Shown here in pieces: positions 22,220 through 32,849 of a stretch of DNA of 64,000 nucleotides. Below the pieces are notes generated by a model. It saw only the letters and a program-made list of their open reading frames with translations. It did no database searches and was not told where the DNA came from. The first letter of the stretch is position 1. Each line of letters begins with the position of its first letter. A program made the translations under genes and the position numbers. This DNA comes from Paraphysomonas bandaiensis. Taxonomy: Eukaryota; Chrysophyceae. Where the stretch lies: NCBI GenBank assembly GCA_965644295.1, contig CBFFRP010000097.1, positions 186,001 through 250,000 on the forward strand, written 5' to 3'.

Positions 22220-22809
22220 ATGAATTCACATACTTCCTTTGAGTCCAGTCCGAATTGACTGTTACGTTTTTTCCGTACATAACAACAGTGTTTTTTGTGC
22301 TGTGAAGGTGAGTGTGGTTTTTGAGTGTGGTTAAAACCAGTAACAATTAATTAGTGAGAGGTATCCAATTATAATAGTTGCAACTAGTAATCAAGTGAAT
22401 AAAGAATTGATCTTTATAATAGTAAAACAATGTTGTGATTATTAGAGTGTAAGTAATGAACACGATAGAGTGAAAATTATGAATAACAATATAGAACGTA
22501 CTATCATGCACAACGGAATAGTTAGAAGTGTAACTGATAATGACGACGTTATGATGACGATAACGTATCTTCGACAGATACTCTCTCTAATTCAGTTCAT
22601 GGTATATTTCATTGAACATTATAACTCACAGATACAATCATGTATTAAGCTGAATCCTAATAAAGTGTCCAATAATGAATTAATTAGTTGGCTATTATGA
22701 ACTAGATCTCCTCCCAAAGATGCCTACTTTCACGCAGAAACATCAACATTTCCAGGTGTCTATGAGTCACTCGCGAAAATCAGTCAGAACAATCATAGCT
22801 TTGCTATGA
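22220..22809. other. Intergenic, nothing firm
   Basis: AT-rich. A segment at about 22345-22390 resembles 23550-23590 (shared GAGAGGTATCCAATTA-like core), a minor dispersed repeat. A 76-codon frame near 22470 is not convincing. Confidence 0.35.
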
Positions 22810-23135
22810 AAACATGAAAACCTTCATAAATATTGGTAGTGCTATACAACGATGTCGCGTAGGCAGGTTATTGCGTGCGCTTTCGGCTGCCTTTAAGTAA
22901 ACAAATGATCCTGCCTTCCTTATCATCTTTCTTTCCTTCGTCGAAGTCACCTTCGTCAGTAGATATAGTTTTCTTCTTCCATACCACCAAAATAGTAGAT
23001 AAACTGTTCTCTCTAAATCTGCATTTTCAGGAATTTCCGCGTGTGTACCCAGGTGAAATTTAATCGTCACAGTGTACCCGGACGGCAAGCTGTTCTTCTC
23101 TTCTTGATTGTAATAATTTACAGACTATATCAATC
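22810..23135 (-). CDS. Probable exon(s) of an unrecognised gene
   Basis: Reading in reverse from an acceptor near 23130, the frame gives SVNYYNQEEKNSLPSGYT, then VTIKFHLGTHAEIPENADLE, which has natural protein composition and matches the quality of known exons nearby. A possible 54-bp intron could follow NADLERT. Neither the first nor the last exon can be placed, so ends and function are unknown. Confidence 0.35.
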
Positions 23136-23962
23136 CTTTCTAAATTAGACAAACGAAACCTTTCACTGGCATGATCCACTCCTTTTTGGATTAATCACAC
23201 CCACGCAGATGAGTTTACAATTCCTTATGTTCTTTATTTTAGTAGCAGGTGGTAGTTTATTTTTGCATTTTTCAACTGGCGTATCGGTATGTGTATAGGT
23301 GGACTAGATTGCCACCATGTCGGAGTACCCGTCAGTTGCAGTAAATAAATAGGAACAAGCATTACTACTCCATTTGTGTTATACCCATACACTACCGGTA
23401 ATACATACGTAGCAACCTCCACGACCTACTATACTTGAATACTTCTGCAATCAGCTTCACACAACTATCATTAACAAGGATATACCCTATTTCTTCTTCG
23501 CTAATACAGCTATACAGAATACAGATTAAGATGATATATAATTAAACCAGCCAACTAATTGGTGAGAGATATCCAATTACAATAGTTGACATTTTTTTCA
23601 AACCAATTAATTTTATGGGCAATTCAACTAATTGGTAGATATTTCCTACTAAAAGAAAACCCATTAATTATTACGCAAGCCTGGTTCAAGGTTTAATAAC
23701 CGCTGTAATTGTCGTGAGGAGCTAATATTTCGTATTCTATACTGTGCGTAGTGGAGAGTGAAAAAATAAGAGGCGAGTTATATATCTCTTCCTATCAAAT
23801 TACAAGTAACAAGCGAGAATAAACACTTACAACATATATTAAACGGTTATAACTATACAATAGTATAATAGCTAATCAACGCTCACAATTATCCTTTAGT
23901 AGCTGCTCTTAACGTCTCATTTAGCTGTTTCTTTCCTATTCTATTACTATTTTCCAACTGTA
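23136..23962. other. Intergenic, nothing firm
   Basis: AT-rich DNA; includes the second copy of the minor repeat at about 23550-23590. A 62-codon reverse frame at 23234-23422 has no support. Confidence 0.35.
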
Positions 23963-24779
23963 TCATTGATGATGACCATGGACTACGTGTCTATTCAGAG
24001 TATCATAGAGTGACACCCTTCCACCTTCCACACTTTCTTCCTCTTCTCGGCTACTGCACTCAGAGGGGCGCTCTGCTCTTCCTAGTCCCACCCGGCCTCT
24101 TGAATTGAGCCGAGTTTTATTTATCTCTAAGAACTGCTGAAGAGCAAATGATCGTTCCAGCACAGTTTCGATCTTAACCATAGCCCGTATGTATTCTTGC
24201 AGTGCTTGCCTCCGCCTTATAATAAAATCTTCGTCGAATCTATAAAATTATAAATGATGGCTGTGACTGAACTATAACATAATTAAAGCAACCTGTTCAT
24301 CCACCGACGGACAGAGAGCCAGCCTTTCCCAGGTAAAGAAGGTAACCAAGACGGATCCACCCAATCCTCTGCAAGTATTTTATTGTGAAACGCCACAAAG
24401 TCACTGTATCGACGTTTAAGAGTCCACGCGCGACCATTCTGCCATAGCTACAACACAATAAATGCAAAGTATTAGAATTTAAATACCATTACCTCAATAA
24501 CGTATTGCGTGTGTCCAAGTGTCTGAAACAAACCATGACTACAGTTAGATACCCATAAACAATACATACTCTAATATTTTTGTGTCTCGGAATGCTGACT
24601 GCTAACTGAACTTGTTGAGGTTCAGCAGTTCCATCTGCCCATGTTACTGTTCGTCTTAATGTAGATTTCCTGGAACTCCCGGTGTCAATAGTACTATCAT
24701 CAGCAGCAAATGGAGGGGCCGGCTTGCTTGTGCTAAACTCATGTGGTTGGCTCGATGAACTACATTCAGAATCTGCCAT
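23963..24779 (-). CDS. PX-domain phosphoinositide-binding protein
   Basis: Four exons: 24570-24779, 24493-24522 (only 30 bp), 24293-24447, 23963-24239; introns 47, 45 and 53 bp; 223 residues. The middle is a Phox-homology domain: HTQYVIELWQNGRAW, then KRRYSDFVAFHNKIL with the RRYSDF signature, a Pro-rich stretch (WLPSLPGKGW), then FDEDFIIRRRQALQEYIRAM and FALQQFLE. PX domains bind phosphoinositides, mostly PI3P, on endosomes. RR in RRYSDF and RRR in the later helix fit the lipid-binding basic residues. The Ser-rich N-terminus and acidic-Arg C-terminus look disordered. No BAR, kinase or SH3 domain is attached, so it is a stand-alone PX protein, perhaps a small sorting nexin. Confidence 0.85.
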
Positions 24780-25380
24780 AGCTACGTAACACAGTCCGTG
24801 TCAGGCTGTCATATTTTCGTCAAAAACATAATTAAATTCGTAAACTTTATGCAAAATATGACTTTAAAGACTATGCTAGAAATACGTTCATGTCTACTGC
24901 AGATAAATGCAGAACGGTATGTATGTATGTATGTATGTATGTATGTATGTATGTATGTATGTATGTATGTATGTATGTATGTATGTATGTATGTATGTAT
25001 GTATGTATGTATGTATGTATGTATGTATGTATGTATGTATGTATGTATGTATGTATGTATGTATGTATGTATGTATGTATGTATGTATGTATGTATGTAT
25101 GTATGTATGTATGTATGTATTCTGGTACGAAATGGTCACCGTATAGCAGTGAATACTGTCGTTGTCTACATCCATGTCGTTTGTGTTGGTAGAACAAGAA
25201 GATCTTAACAAGATTACGACAACACCCCACTAACTGATAGCTATGTCTTATTAACTGTGTTCGAATGAAGTTATTTATGTCAGAGCACAGGAGAAGTTAT
25301 GCCTTTTATTAACGTTATGGTTGAATACATCTATCGGAAATACAAAGAGATATCACAGCTTTAAAGAGACACCTTGTATC
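24780..25380. other. Intergenic, mostly microsatellite
   Basis: Divergent spacer between the PX gene and a putative small gene. About a third is the tetranucleotide repeat listed next. Confidence 0.5.
24917..25120. repeat. (GTAT)n microsatellite, 51 uninterrupted units
   Basis: 204 bp of perfect GTAT tetranucleotide repeat. The open frames on both strands through it are artefacts of the repeat. Confidence 0.98.
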
Positions 25381-25852
25381 ATGCTATACATGATTGCATC
25401 GTTTCTTTGTATCACCCGATTATTCTTCACCCATGAAGACGCTCACAAGCCCTACATTGATCCTATTTTTGTACTATTGAATAGGAGCAGCTTCAGGATC
25501 ATAAATTACTGCTATAATTTTCGCCAAGTCCCAAGAGATACTTTCCGATATCTTGTTATGGCAACTTGTGATTATGATTGTGTCTGTGGTCTGGAATCGT
25601 CTCACAATAGTGTAATATTGAAAGATGCCGGGTAAATAATATTTAGATGATGCTGGGTATGTCAATTTCACAAACGAATTAATTCCATATCACGGTGTGA
25701 TATACAATGTGTCGGAGTGGATAGAATCCGATCAATGCCCCCTAAAGAAGACATATTTAAAAATCCAATTTTCTATTCTAGTGCAAATATACCTCTACCC
25801 ATTTTGCCTTCAGTGTTGTCTTGTCATGTGTGCCTCCATGCATGTGACGTAG
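25381..25852 (+). CDS. Possible small secreted Cys-rich protein
   Basis: Tentative model. Exon 1 is 25381-25588, beginning with a hydrophobic leader (MLYMIASFLCITRLFF). A 58-bp GT-AG intron leads to exon 2 from 25647, where the frame reads DDAGYVNFTNELIPYHGVIY and NVSEWIESDQCPLKK, with protein-like composition and two glycosylation sites. The 3' end is ambiguous: a 33-bp intron at 25781-25813 gives a stop at 25850-25852 and 126 residues, while a second frame with many cysteines runs on to 25899. No family is recognised. Confidence 0.35.
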
Positions 25853-26779
25853 ATCCTGCTTGTAGATCGAACTGCGAATCAATTATTTACGTGGTGTGAT
25901 AGGATTGCACCAACAATGTGGCAATCTTGTTATGTGAATAACAAATAAAGAAATAGTCATGTGAACAACAAAGTGAGAATGTCTTTTTCAATACAGAACG
26001 GTATATAATTCAGTGTTAGCATTCAGCCTACAACACTTCTAAAGAAAAAATATCATATAGAGAGCTTTGTAAAGTGTTGTTACTATATACTACAATATGA
26101 TATGCATTAGCACTGATCGCTTCATACTGTTGTGTTTTGCTGTTGCGTTGAGAGCAATTCGACGGTATTTGAATTACGATCGTAACAAGAAGGATACAGA
26201 ATGCTGTAGTGATTTAGAGTATAGTATGTACGATTGAGATGATAGGGATAATAGGATTAATTTTAATATATTAAATGTATATATGAACTGTATATATTAA
26301 CTCGTCTCTATACAAAATCAGTTAGATTGATCGTAATTTATAATTCAAGCATTCATAAAATTTAGCTTTAACGCTTAAACCAACCTAACATGCCCATTTC
26401 TGATACATACGCAGTAGTGTAAATAGTGAGACCCTTAACTGGTAGACAATTTCATTATATTATAAATTATAAATAACTGGTGGTAGTGCGTAGTAGTTTG
26501 TTGTTTGTTCCTGCTGTTTGCACTCTACCTGTACTGTTTTATGTATTATATATTATATAGGACAGCACTACTATGTCAAACACAACACAAACGCATGCTA
26601 TGTTTGGTGCCCTTTACAGTTGGCCGCACAACATAGAACATGTAAAATAGAAACTTAATTTGCTACTACTCTGAGCCGCACTGACTACTCAGTTAATAAT
26701 AAAAACGTATTGGCCACAAGCGCCAATAAAAATATACAATTGTATGTGCAACACATCATATAGTTATACAAAACAATGT
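25853..26779. other. Intergenic, nothing firm
   Basis: AT-rich sequence downstream of the putative small gene and of the K+ channel gene. A 46-codon frame at 26097-26237 starts with a hydrophobic stretch but has no other support. Confidence 0.4.
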
Positions 26780-28894
26780 TCAATAAGCAGGAGGATCTTT
26801 CCCTGAAATCATAATATTTGGTGTCAATATTGGTTGCACGGTTCTCCCTAATTCGACTGTGCCACTATGCTGTCTATCACTGTGAAGTACATTACTAACT
26901 TCGCTTATACTACTTGTTTCGCTGGCTATATCGTGCAATTCCTCGTCCTCATTTAACCTAATAGAAATATAGATTATATTAACAATGATAAGAAGCTACA
27001 GGTGACCTGACAAAGTCTTGTCGACGGATTACTGTATCATCTGACTTCCCAGTAAAAAGATACCGAACTAAGCGTTGTATAGGGGTCACAAATCGTGCTC
27101 TTAAAGAGGTTTCTTCACCCCTGGGTCCACGCACTTGAGTCAACAAGATTACCTAAAAGATAAAGAATCTACCTGACGCTGGCAGAACTGTCATCAATAC
27201 TTTGCTCGCAATCTCGCAAAGTTAATGCAATCTCAGCGTTACGAATCAAACCTATTCCTCTAACTTATAATTCGTAAGCACATATGGAATGCAGATACCG
27301 TCAGAATCCAGGTCCAATCGATCGAAGGTCCTACAGGCCATGAGAATATCCTGCAATTGATTATATACAAGTAAAGTAAATTTATTCATTTGCATGTGTC
27401 GAACCTTGTTGGAAATTTTACCCATCATATGCAGAAGCCCTACTACAAACTCAATCTGAACATCGATTAAAGAAAGAGGACTCACTACAGCGAAGGAGCT
27501 ATTACCTTAGATGTCTCGTCCTTCGGTGTGGCTTTAAGGCGGGGGTTTGTCTCGAAGAATTCGCTATCGCTGATTCGAGATAGAGACTGCCAATACACCA
27601 TTGTTGTCAAACAGTGAAATTATCTGTGGAAGTACTGACCGCAGCAGAGAGGTGCTCGTCGAACTGATTCATAACAGTACGCTCATTCCGCTTATATCGC
27701 ATAGCAATAGGAAACTACAATGATTGATATCAATAAGGACTGAAATATGCAAATTTCTCAAATCAGACCTTGACAAGCTCGGTCCATGCCACAGTCATGA
27801 GGACACAACCCACTGAACAGAGTTTTAGGTTGAAGGAAAGTATAAAAATATTATTTATGACGAACCAACGCAGTAAATGATTGTAAACCCCTTTCCAGCT
27901 GAAGTTTCCGGTGCAATATCGCCGTACCCCACTACATACATGATAGCAGGCTCAGCAAGTCATACATAAATTTCTTGTAGTGCACGTCACATGTAAACAC
28001 CTGTAGTTATTGTAACACAAGCCCAGTAAAACGAATCTACAGCATGCCACCCTTCTACAAAGTGCATAACCACAGAGCCAACAACCAGTAATATCAACAC
28101 CAGGAACGCAGAGGAGATAGCATTGCGACGCAGTTGCTGTACACGGGATGCCGTTGTCAATATCAATGAATCAGTTACAGTATGAATTACGTACCTCAAA
28201 GTCGTCATCAAAAGATTGGAGATGTATCCTCTTGACGTGCTCGACAGACATATCTTCATCCTGTTCAGACATCTCCACCGTGTCATATGGCAATACAACT
28301 TCTTTATCCATCGCTTTGGCAGATTGAAGGCGACTTGTCCCATTAACCACAGACACAGCGCTTGTATCGTATTCAGTATTGGCACTCCCAGTGCTCGCCG
28401 GCGGGAAGAGTTTCTTCTTGATGTGGTTAAACGCTGATATTCTAATTGCAGATATCTTGTCCATAAAAGTGAGTATTCTAGTACGGTGCATTGCTCGCAT
28501 TCTCTGATCATTGTCGATAATTATTTCTCCCATAATTACCATAAAATAACCGATGAGAATAAGACCAAGCAGTATGAAGAAACATGTAAATAGCTTTGAA
28601 GCATTAGTTTCTACAAATGAGCATATTACATCTATATATATATGGTGATCTCTTACTCGGAACAAACTCGCCGTATCTGAAACAGAACTTGTAAGAATCA
28701 TTACACTAAATATCAAAAACTTACCCTACAGTAGTGAAGGTTACCACCGCAAAATAAAGAGAATCAAGAAAAGAAAAATGATCTCGAATAAAATGAAAAT
28801 AAGATACGCCAATAAGGACATAAACCACAAATAAGAATATGATGTGTGGTATTTTGGATGTTGATTTATTGAGCTCTCGAACAGTTAGAACCAT
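26780..28894 (-). CDS. Two-pore-domain (TPK-type) potassium channel with EF-hand
   Basis: Thirteen exons: 28725-28894, 28657-28676, 28195-28610, 28001-28136, 27866-27931, 27769-27812, 27640-27714, 27506-27586, 27405-27455, 27299-27350, 27178-27251, 27007-27152, 26780-26957; 502 residues. Two pore loops carry K+ selectivity filters: TTVGYGE (about residues 54-60, split by introns) and TTVGYGD (about 246-251), each flanked by two membrane helices. The long linker between pores is hydrophilic and probably cytosolic. In the C-terminal tail residues 366-377 form a canonical EF-hand loop (DLDSDGLIRNAE), so Ca2+ regulation like plant TPK channels is inferred. The 11th intron would be only 25 bp; other donors there are possible, leaving a few residues near 420 uncertain. 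Confidence 0.88.
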
Positions 28895-29455
28895 TATAAC
28901 AATCAGGTGAGAATTCACAGACTATGTTAATCACCTCACCAGTAGAATACTTGGACCATATAATAATAGGTTTCAGTTAAACTACACTATAATTGTGACA
29001 CAGTTAGAGTGCGTTAATCTATAAGCCAAAATTTTAAACAACCCTATCTTGAAATAGCTTATCACTTTACTTGTCAACTGACCAATAATATACCCATCTT
29101 TGTGAATACGGCAGTGTCATTCGTTAATTAGTTACCTATAAAAAATGTTCTTTGAGGCGATTTGATGGTTCTTTGTATACAATATACGGGCAACAGTCCG
29201 GCTTCCAGTGTCTCATATCACCGTATATTTTTTTATTCGCTCAGATCATATACATACACACTGCTGTTCACACTGCTGTACATGGAGAGTACATGCATAC
29301 ATCACAACATATCACTCACCTGGTTCAGTATATTAATAAGAGTGATTTGTTTGTAATTAGTTATCATCTCTGGCTATATCTCGGTCTTATTGCTCTTCAC
29401 AACATATTCAAGTGTGTCCTGTAGCTGTTAGTAGATTAGAGCTGTCTATAGCACT
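28895..29455. promoter_or_regulatory. Region between divergent K+ channel and SNARE genes
   Basis: 560 bp that must hold both upstream regions. An open frame at 29152-29424 lacks protein-like composition. No specific motif was identified. Confidence 0.35.
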
Positions 29456-29889
29456 ATGAACACACGAAATAATTATGGCAGTACAACCAGTAAAGCAGAA
29501 ACAATGACCATTTTGGAGGATAGTTCTCGACTGACACACGAAAACGAAGAACTTGGTCGGAATTGTATCTAATTAATGTTTGTTTTTCATTTTATTTGTA
29601 GCGTCAAACGTTATGGGCTCAATGAGCAGGCAACGGGCACAGTTGAAAGAAATAGATGGTAATGTAAGTTATATTTACACCATTTTTCATCCATTGTGAT
29701 TCACGTTGTCGTATTCGTTAGTTGGGCGCTATGACTTCATTGTCATCTTCAGCTAGTGTTACACTAAGAAGTATGCAAGACAAAGCTTTCAGTAAGAAGA
29801 TGTGGCTATACTTTATAATGATATTGTTGTTAGTCGTGAACTTATTTTTAATTATTCGGATGTTTCGTAATCATGGTAGTTTGTATTGA
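29456..29889 (+). CDS. Short tail-anchored SNARE (Qb-like)
   Basis: Three exons: 29456-29555, 29602-29663, 29722-29889; introns 46 and 58 bp; 109 residues. A heptad-patterned helix (about residues 20-80) leads to a single C-terminal membrane span (MWLYFIMILLLVVNLFLII) with a short lumenal tail, the layout of a SNARE. The central SMSRQRAQLKEI suggests a Gln at the ionic zero layer, and GNLGAMTSL with LRSMQ recalls Vti1/NPSN-type Qb-SNAREs, so a role in Golgi-endosome fusion is inferred. There is no N-terminal Habc bundle; either it is lost, as in Bet1/Sft1-type short SNAREs, or upstream exons were missed. Confidence 0.65.
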
Positions 29890-30183
29890 TGTACCTCGTA
29901 ATCGTAAAATAAATCAGATATAGTAGTAACTGTTACCTTCATTTCTTGTGAGCTGATGGAGCAGAGAATTTGTTGCAACTATGAGATGACTACAACGTGG
30001 TTGATATATAGAATATTCTATTGCTAAGAGCACTTGTCGTTATATTTTTTGTAAACTAGCGTATTTATAGTGTTTACCAGAGATCCATAATGTTCGTAGT
30101 AGCACTTACAAAATATAGTGGTACTAATCAAATCAAACAAGTATACCTCAAATGACAAATAGCGGTATTATATTCTTAACCCA

Positions 30184-32199
30184 TTAGAGTGATTCACTTA
30201 ATAAATCTTCACTATCTTTAACACAAAGCCCATGCCTTCCCCTCATATACCACCAAGTACCCACGACAAATATTAAAATGAAGCCTATACTGGCACCTAT
30301 TGCAATCAGAACTATTTTCGTATCCGAAAGGCTAGATTCATCATTGTTGTGTTTATTCTTGTCATAAACGTTGATTGGAGTACTCTCATACGAAGTGATG
30401 TTGGCATCTCGAAGTTGCCAAGTGTTCACGCTCTGAAATGTACACGAGCAGGTCGATTGCGCCGGACATTTTGTAAATAGCTGGACGTTAGTAGAAGTAG
30501 AAGGGGAGGCAGGATAGACTCTCCGCGTTGATGCGCGAGCACCATTGGCAATGAAACTTTCTATCACGCTATGGTCTACTAACACTCGGAGTTCTAAATT
30601 TCCTTCAGCATCCACGTGCACAGATGTTCCGGTGCCGACAGGGTAGGTACTGCTCAATGTGCGGTTCACAGCAGCTGATATGTTAGAACAAGAGTTTGAA
30701 GGATCTACGAATAGAAGAGCGTAACCGGCTGCTCCATCAGGACTGTTCTCACCACTGGCAGTTACGAACTGAACTCCTACTTCTGTGTACTCGTGCGTCT
30801 CCTGCCCAGATAAGTCATCTGAGGTTCCAGAAAAGTCAACAGAAGAGAGGACACGAATCCCACACGAATCTCCCACGCGCATGTCCCCCACTGCAATTCG
30901 AACGGTAATTTCCAACTGATTCCCAACAGTGCTGGGTAGAACTGTGAATGCCGTATTTATCGTATCGTTCGATGAACTAGAAACATTTATCGCAGGATAG
31001 CTTACATGACTGCTGTCTATGCGCAGGCTATCTACGGCGGATTGAAGTGGTGGAGTACGCAGGTACCACGGCCCGTTTACCTCCTCTACGTACGCTTGCA
31101 TGACCCTTGGGAGGGACATAGCTCCGGCCCATCCGTATGGATCCCCACTGCCATCAACCGGCCGCTCCTCTGGTAGCCAGCCCCACAACACCCGCCCCAC
31201 AGAGGGCACATAATATGTCTTGGAAGCGTAAAAAGTTCCTACATCAAGAGCAACTAGAGTACTTCGGTTCATAGCGGAGTTCCATTGATCACTGTTCACA
31301 TCATAGCCACTAATGTCGCCACCAGTAGAATTTAGAGGTGTATATTTACCAGTGAGGTAGTAGTCTCTGGGGGAAACTCCCCATGGCTGGGAGTAGGATG
31401 GCCCTGGTCCAATAGAATACTTTAACACCCATGTAGTATCGTCGTCAGTGCCATTCAACGGGAATAAATCAGGACACTCCCACATAACCGCACCGGCTGT
31501 GTCTGTTAGAATATATCCATCATTCCGCCACTCTGACCAGGAGCCTGGTTCTTGAGATCCAGAAGCATTATATACTGATGAAAATACCACTACACCGCTT
31601 TCACCACTACAAGGGCAACCATCTGATTTTTGAGTAGCGTAGGCCATGCACCATCTATTCTCACCAGAAGTACCACAGGGATAAGCTTCAGTTGGGTCCC
31701 TTCCCGGTGGAATACTGGCGCTTTCATTTGGAGAGTATATGACTGGGTTAGATTCATACCATGTCCAGTTCACGTATTTGGGGTCAGACATATTAGTCGG
31801 ATACGCTAATAACTGCATATCATTGGTAGGGACTGAGGCAGAGAGCCACGGTACACCAGGACTATTGCCCTGGGGAAGCCATGTAGCTGATCCGGAGTAA
31901 ACACCGGGAATAGAGCCATCGACCTGTGTGTACCACACATCAGTGTAATTTAAGGCGGTTGGGAGAATTTCCCAATCTACGAGGTCGCTTGATACGGCAT
32001 GTCCCCAAACTCTTGGTGTGAGATACTGGTAGAAGAGATGGTGTAATCCAGTAGAAGTGTCAAAAAAAGGTCCATTAGGATCATTCATCCAATTCGATTC
32101 TGGTATGAAATGAAACTTTGGTTTATTTTCATCGACAGATAACGCAACACAAGATAAAAACATACACACATGTTTGATGCTATGCAATAAAGAGGGCAT
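30184..32199 (-). CDS. GH32 invertase/fructosidase, membrane-anchored
   Basis: Single exon, 671 residues from ATG 32199. It hydrolyses beta-fructosidic bonds (sucrose or fructans). GH32 motifs are all present: WMNDPNG near residue 37 holds the nucleophile Asp, GRDPTEAYPCG the transition-state RDP, and WECPDLFPL the acid/base Glu. The five-bladed propeller is followed by a beta-sandwich ending near residue 580. The N-terminus is a signal peptide, and a C-terminal membrane span (IVLIAIGASIGFILIFVVGT) with a short basic tail anchors it, so the active site faces the outside or a vacuolar lumen. Many Asn-X-Ser/Thr sites fit a secretory protein. Confidence 0.92.
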   Translation of the reverse strand: MPSLLHSIKHVCMFLSCVALSVDENKPKFHFIPESNWMNDPNGPFFDTSTGLHHLFYQYLTPRVWGHAVSSDLVDWEILPTALNYTDVWYTQVDGSIPGVYSGSATWLPQGNSPGVPWLSASVPTNDMQLLAYPTNMSDPKYVNWTWYESNPVIYSPNESASIPPGRDPTEAYPCGTSGENRWCMAYATQKSDGCPCSGESGVVVFSSVYNASGSQEPGSWSEWRNDGYILTDTAGAVMWECPDLFPLNGTDDDTTWVLKYSIGPGPSYSQPWGVSPRDYYLTGKYTPLNSTGGDISGYDVNSDQWNSAMNRSTLVALDVGTFYASKTYYVPSVGRVLWGWLPEERPVDGSGDPYGWAGAMSLPRVMQAYVEEVNGPWYLRTPPLQSAVDSLRIDSSHVSYPAINVSSSSNDTINTAFTVLPSTVGNQLEITVRIAVGDMRVGDSCGIRVLSSVDFSGTSDDLSGQETHEYTEVGVQFVTASGENSPDGAAGYALLFVDPSNSCSNISAAVNRTLSSTYPVGTGTSVHVDAEGNLELRVLVDHSVIESFIANGARASTRRVYPASPSTSTNVQLFTKCPAQSTCSCTFQSVNTWQLRDANITSYESTPINVYDKNKHNNDESSLSDTKIVLIAIGASIGFILIFVVGTWWYMRGRHGLCVKDSEDLLSESL

Positions 32200-32849
32200 G
32201 ACAATCTCAGTATACTCTCGAAGGGTTGGTAATAAACAAAATAGGCGATATAATAAGTAGCAAGATCCTCTCGGAAGGGCATAATGATATGCAATTGCAA
32301 GAAAAGCGGCTATCGTGGGGTCTAAATATCAGTAATATTCAGACTGGAATACTACAATATCGTAGTAATATTTAATACTCGACATGCAGAAACCAGCACT
32401 TCTCAGTGCTTGACCAGTGTAAAAATCAGCTTTTTCGAATTAAGTAAACTCTGCGAATCCGTATTCTGTCGCTCATATGTGTATTTGCAACACATGCATA
32501 TTGTACATACACAGCAGTACAGTAGAATGTATATATGCAGAATACAGAATATATGTACCTACACACAGACGTACATACATACATACATACATACATACAT
32601 ACATACATACATACATACATACATACATACATACATACATACATACATACATACATACATACATACATACATACATACATACATACATACATACATACAT
32701 ACATACCAGTGCTTGGGATGGTGGAGTGGCTGTGTGGTGTATTGTTAATTGTTATATACACTAACCTCTAGTCGAGAGCACATAAATTTATACTCTCGAT
32801 ATATAATTACAACTGTGAAGTTGGCCTGCATTGAGAGTGTCTTTGCACC
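32200..32849. promoter_or_regulatory. Divergent spacer with microsatellite
   Basis: 650 bp between the invertase gene and the next forward gene, with the ACAT repeat in its middle. No defined promoter motif. Confidence 0.4.
32572..32706. repeat. (TACA)n microsatellite, about 33 units
   Basis: 135 bp of perfect tetranucleotide repeat, the reverse complement motif of the repeat at 24917-25120. Confidence 0.97.

Noticed and set aside
24871-25230. Open frames of repeated YVCM or YIHT
   Set aside because: Produced by the GTAT microsatellite on both strands; the same applies to 32410-32770.
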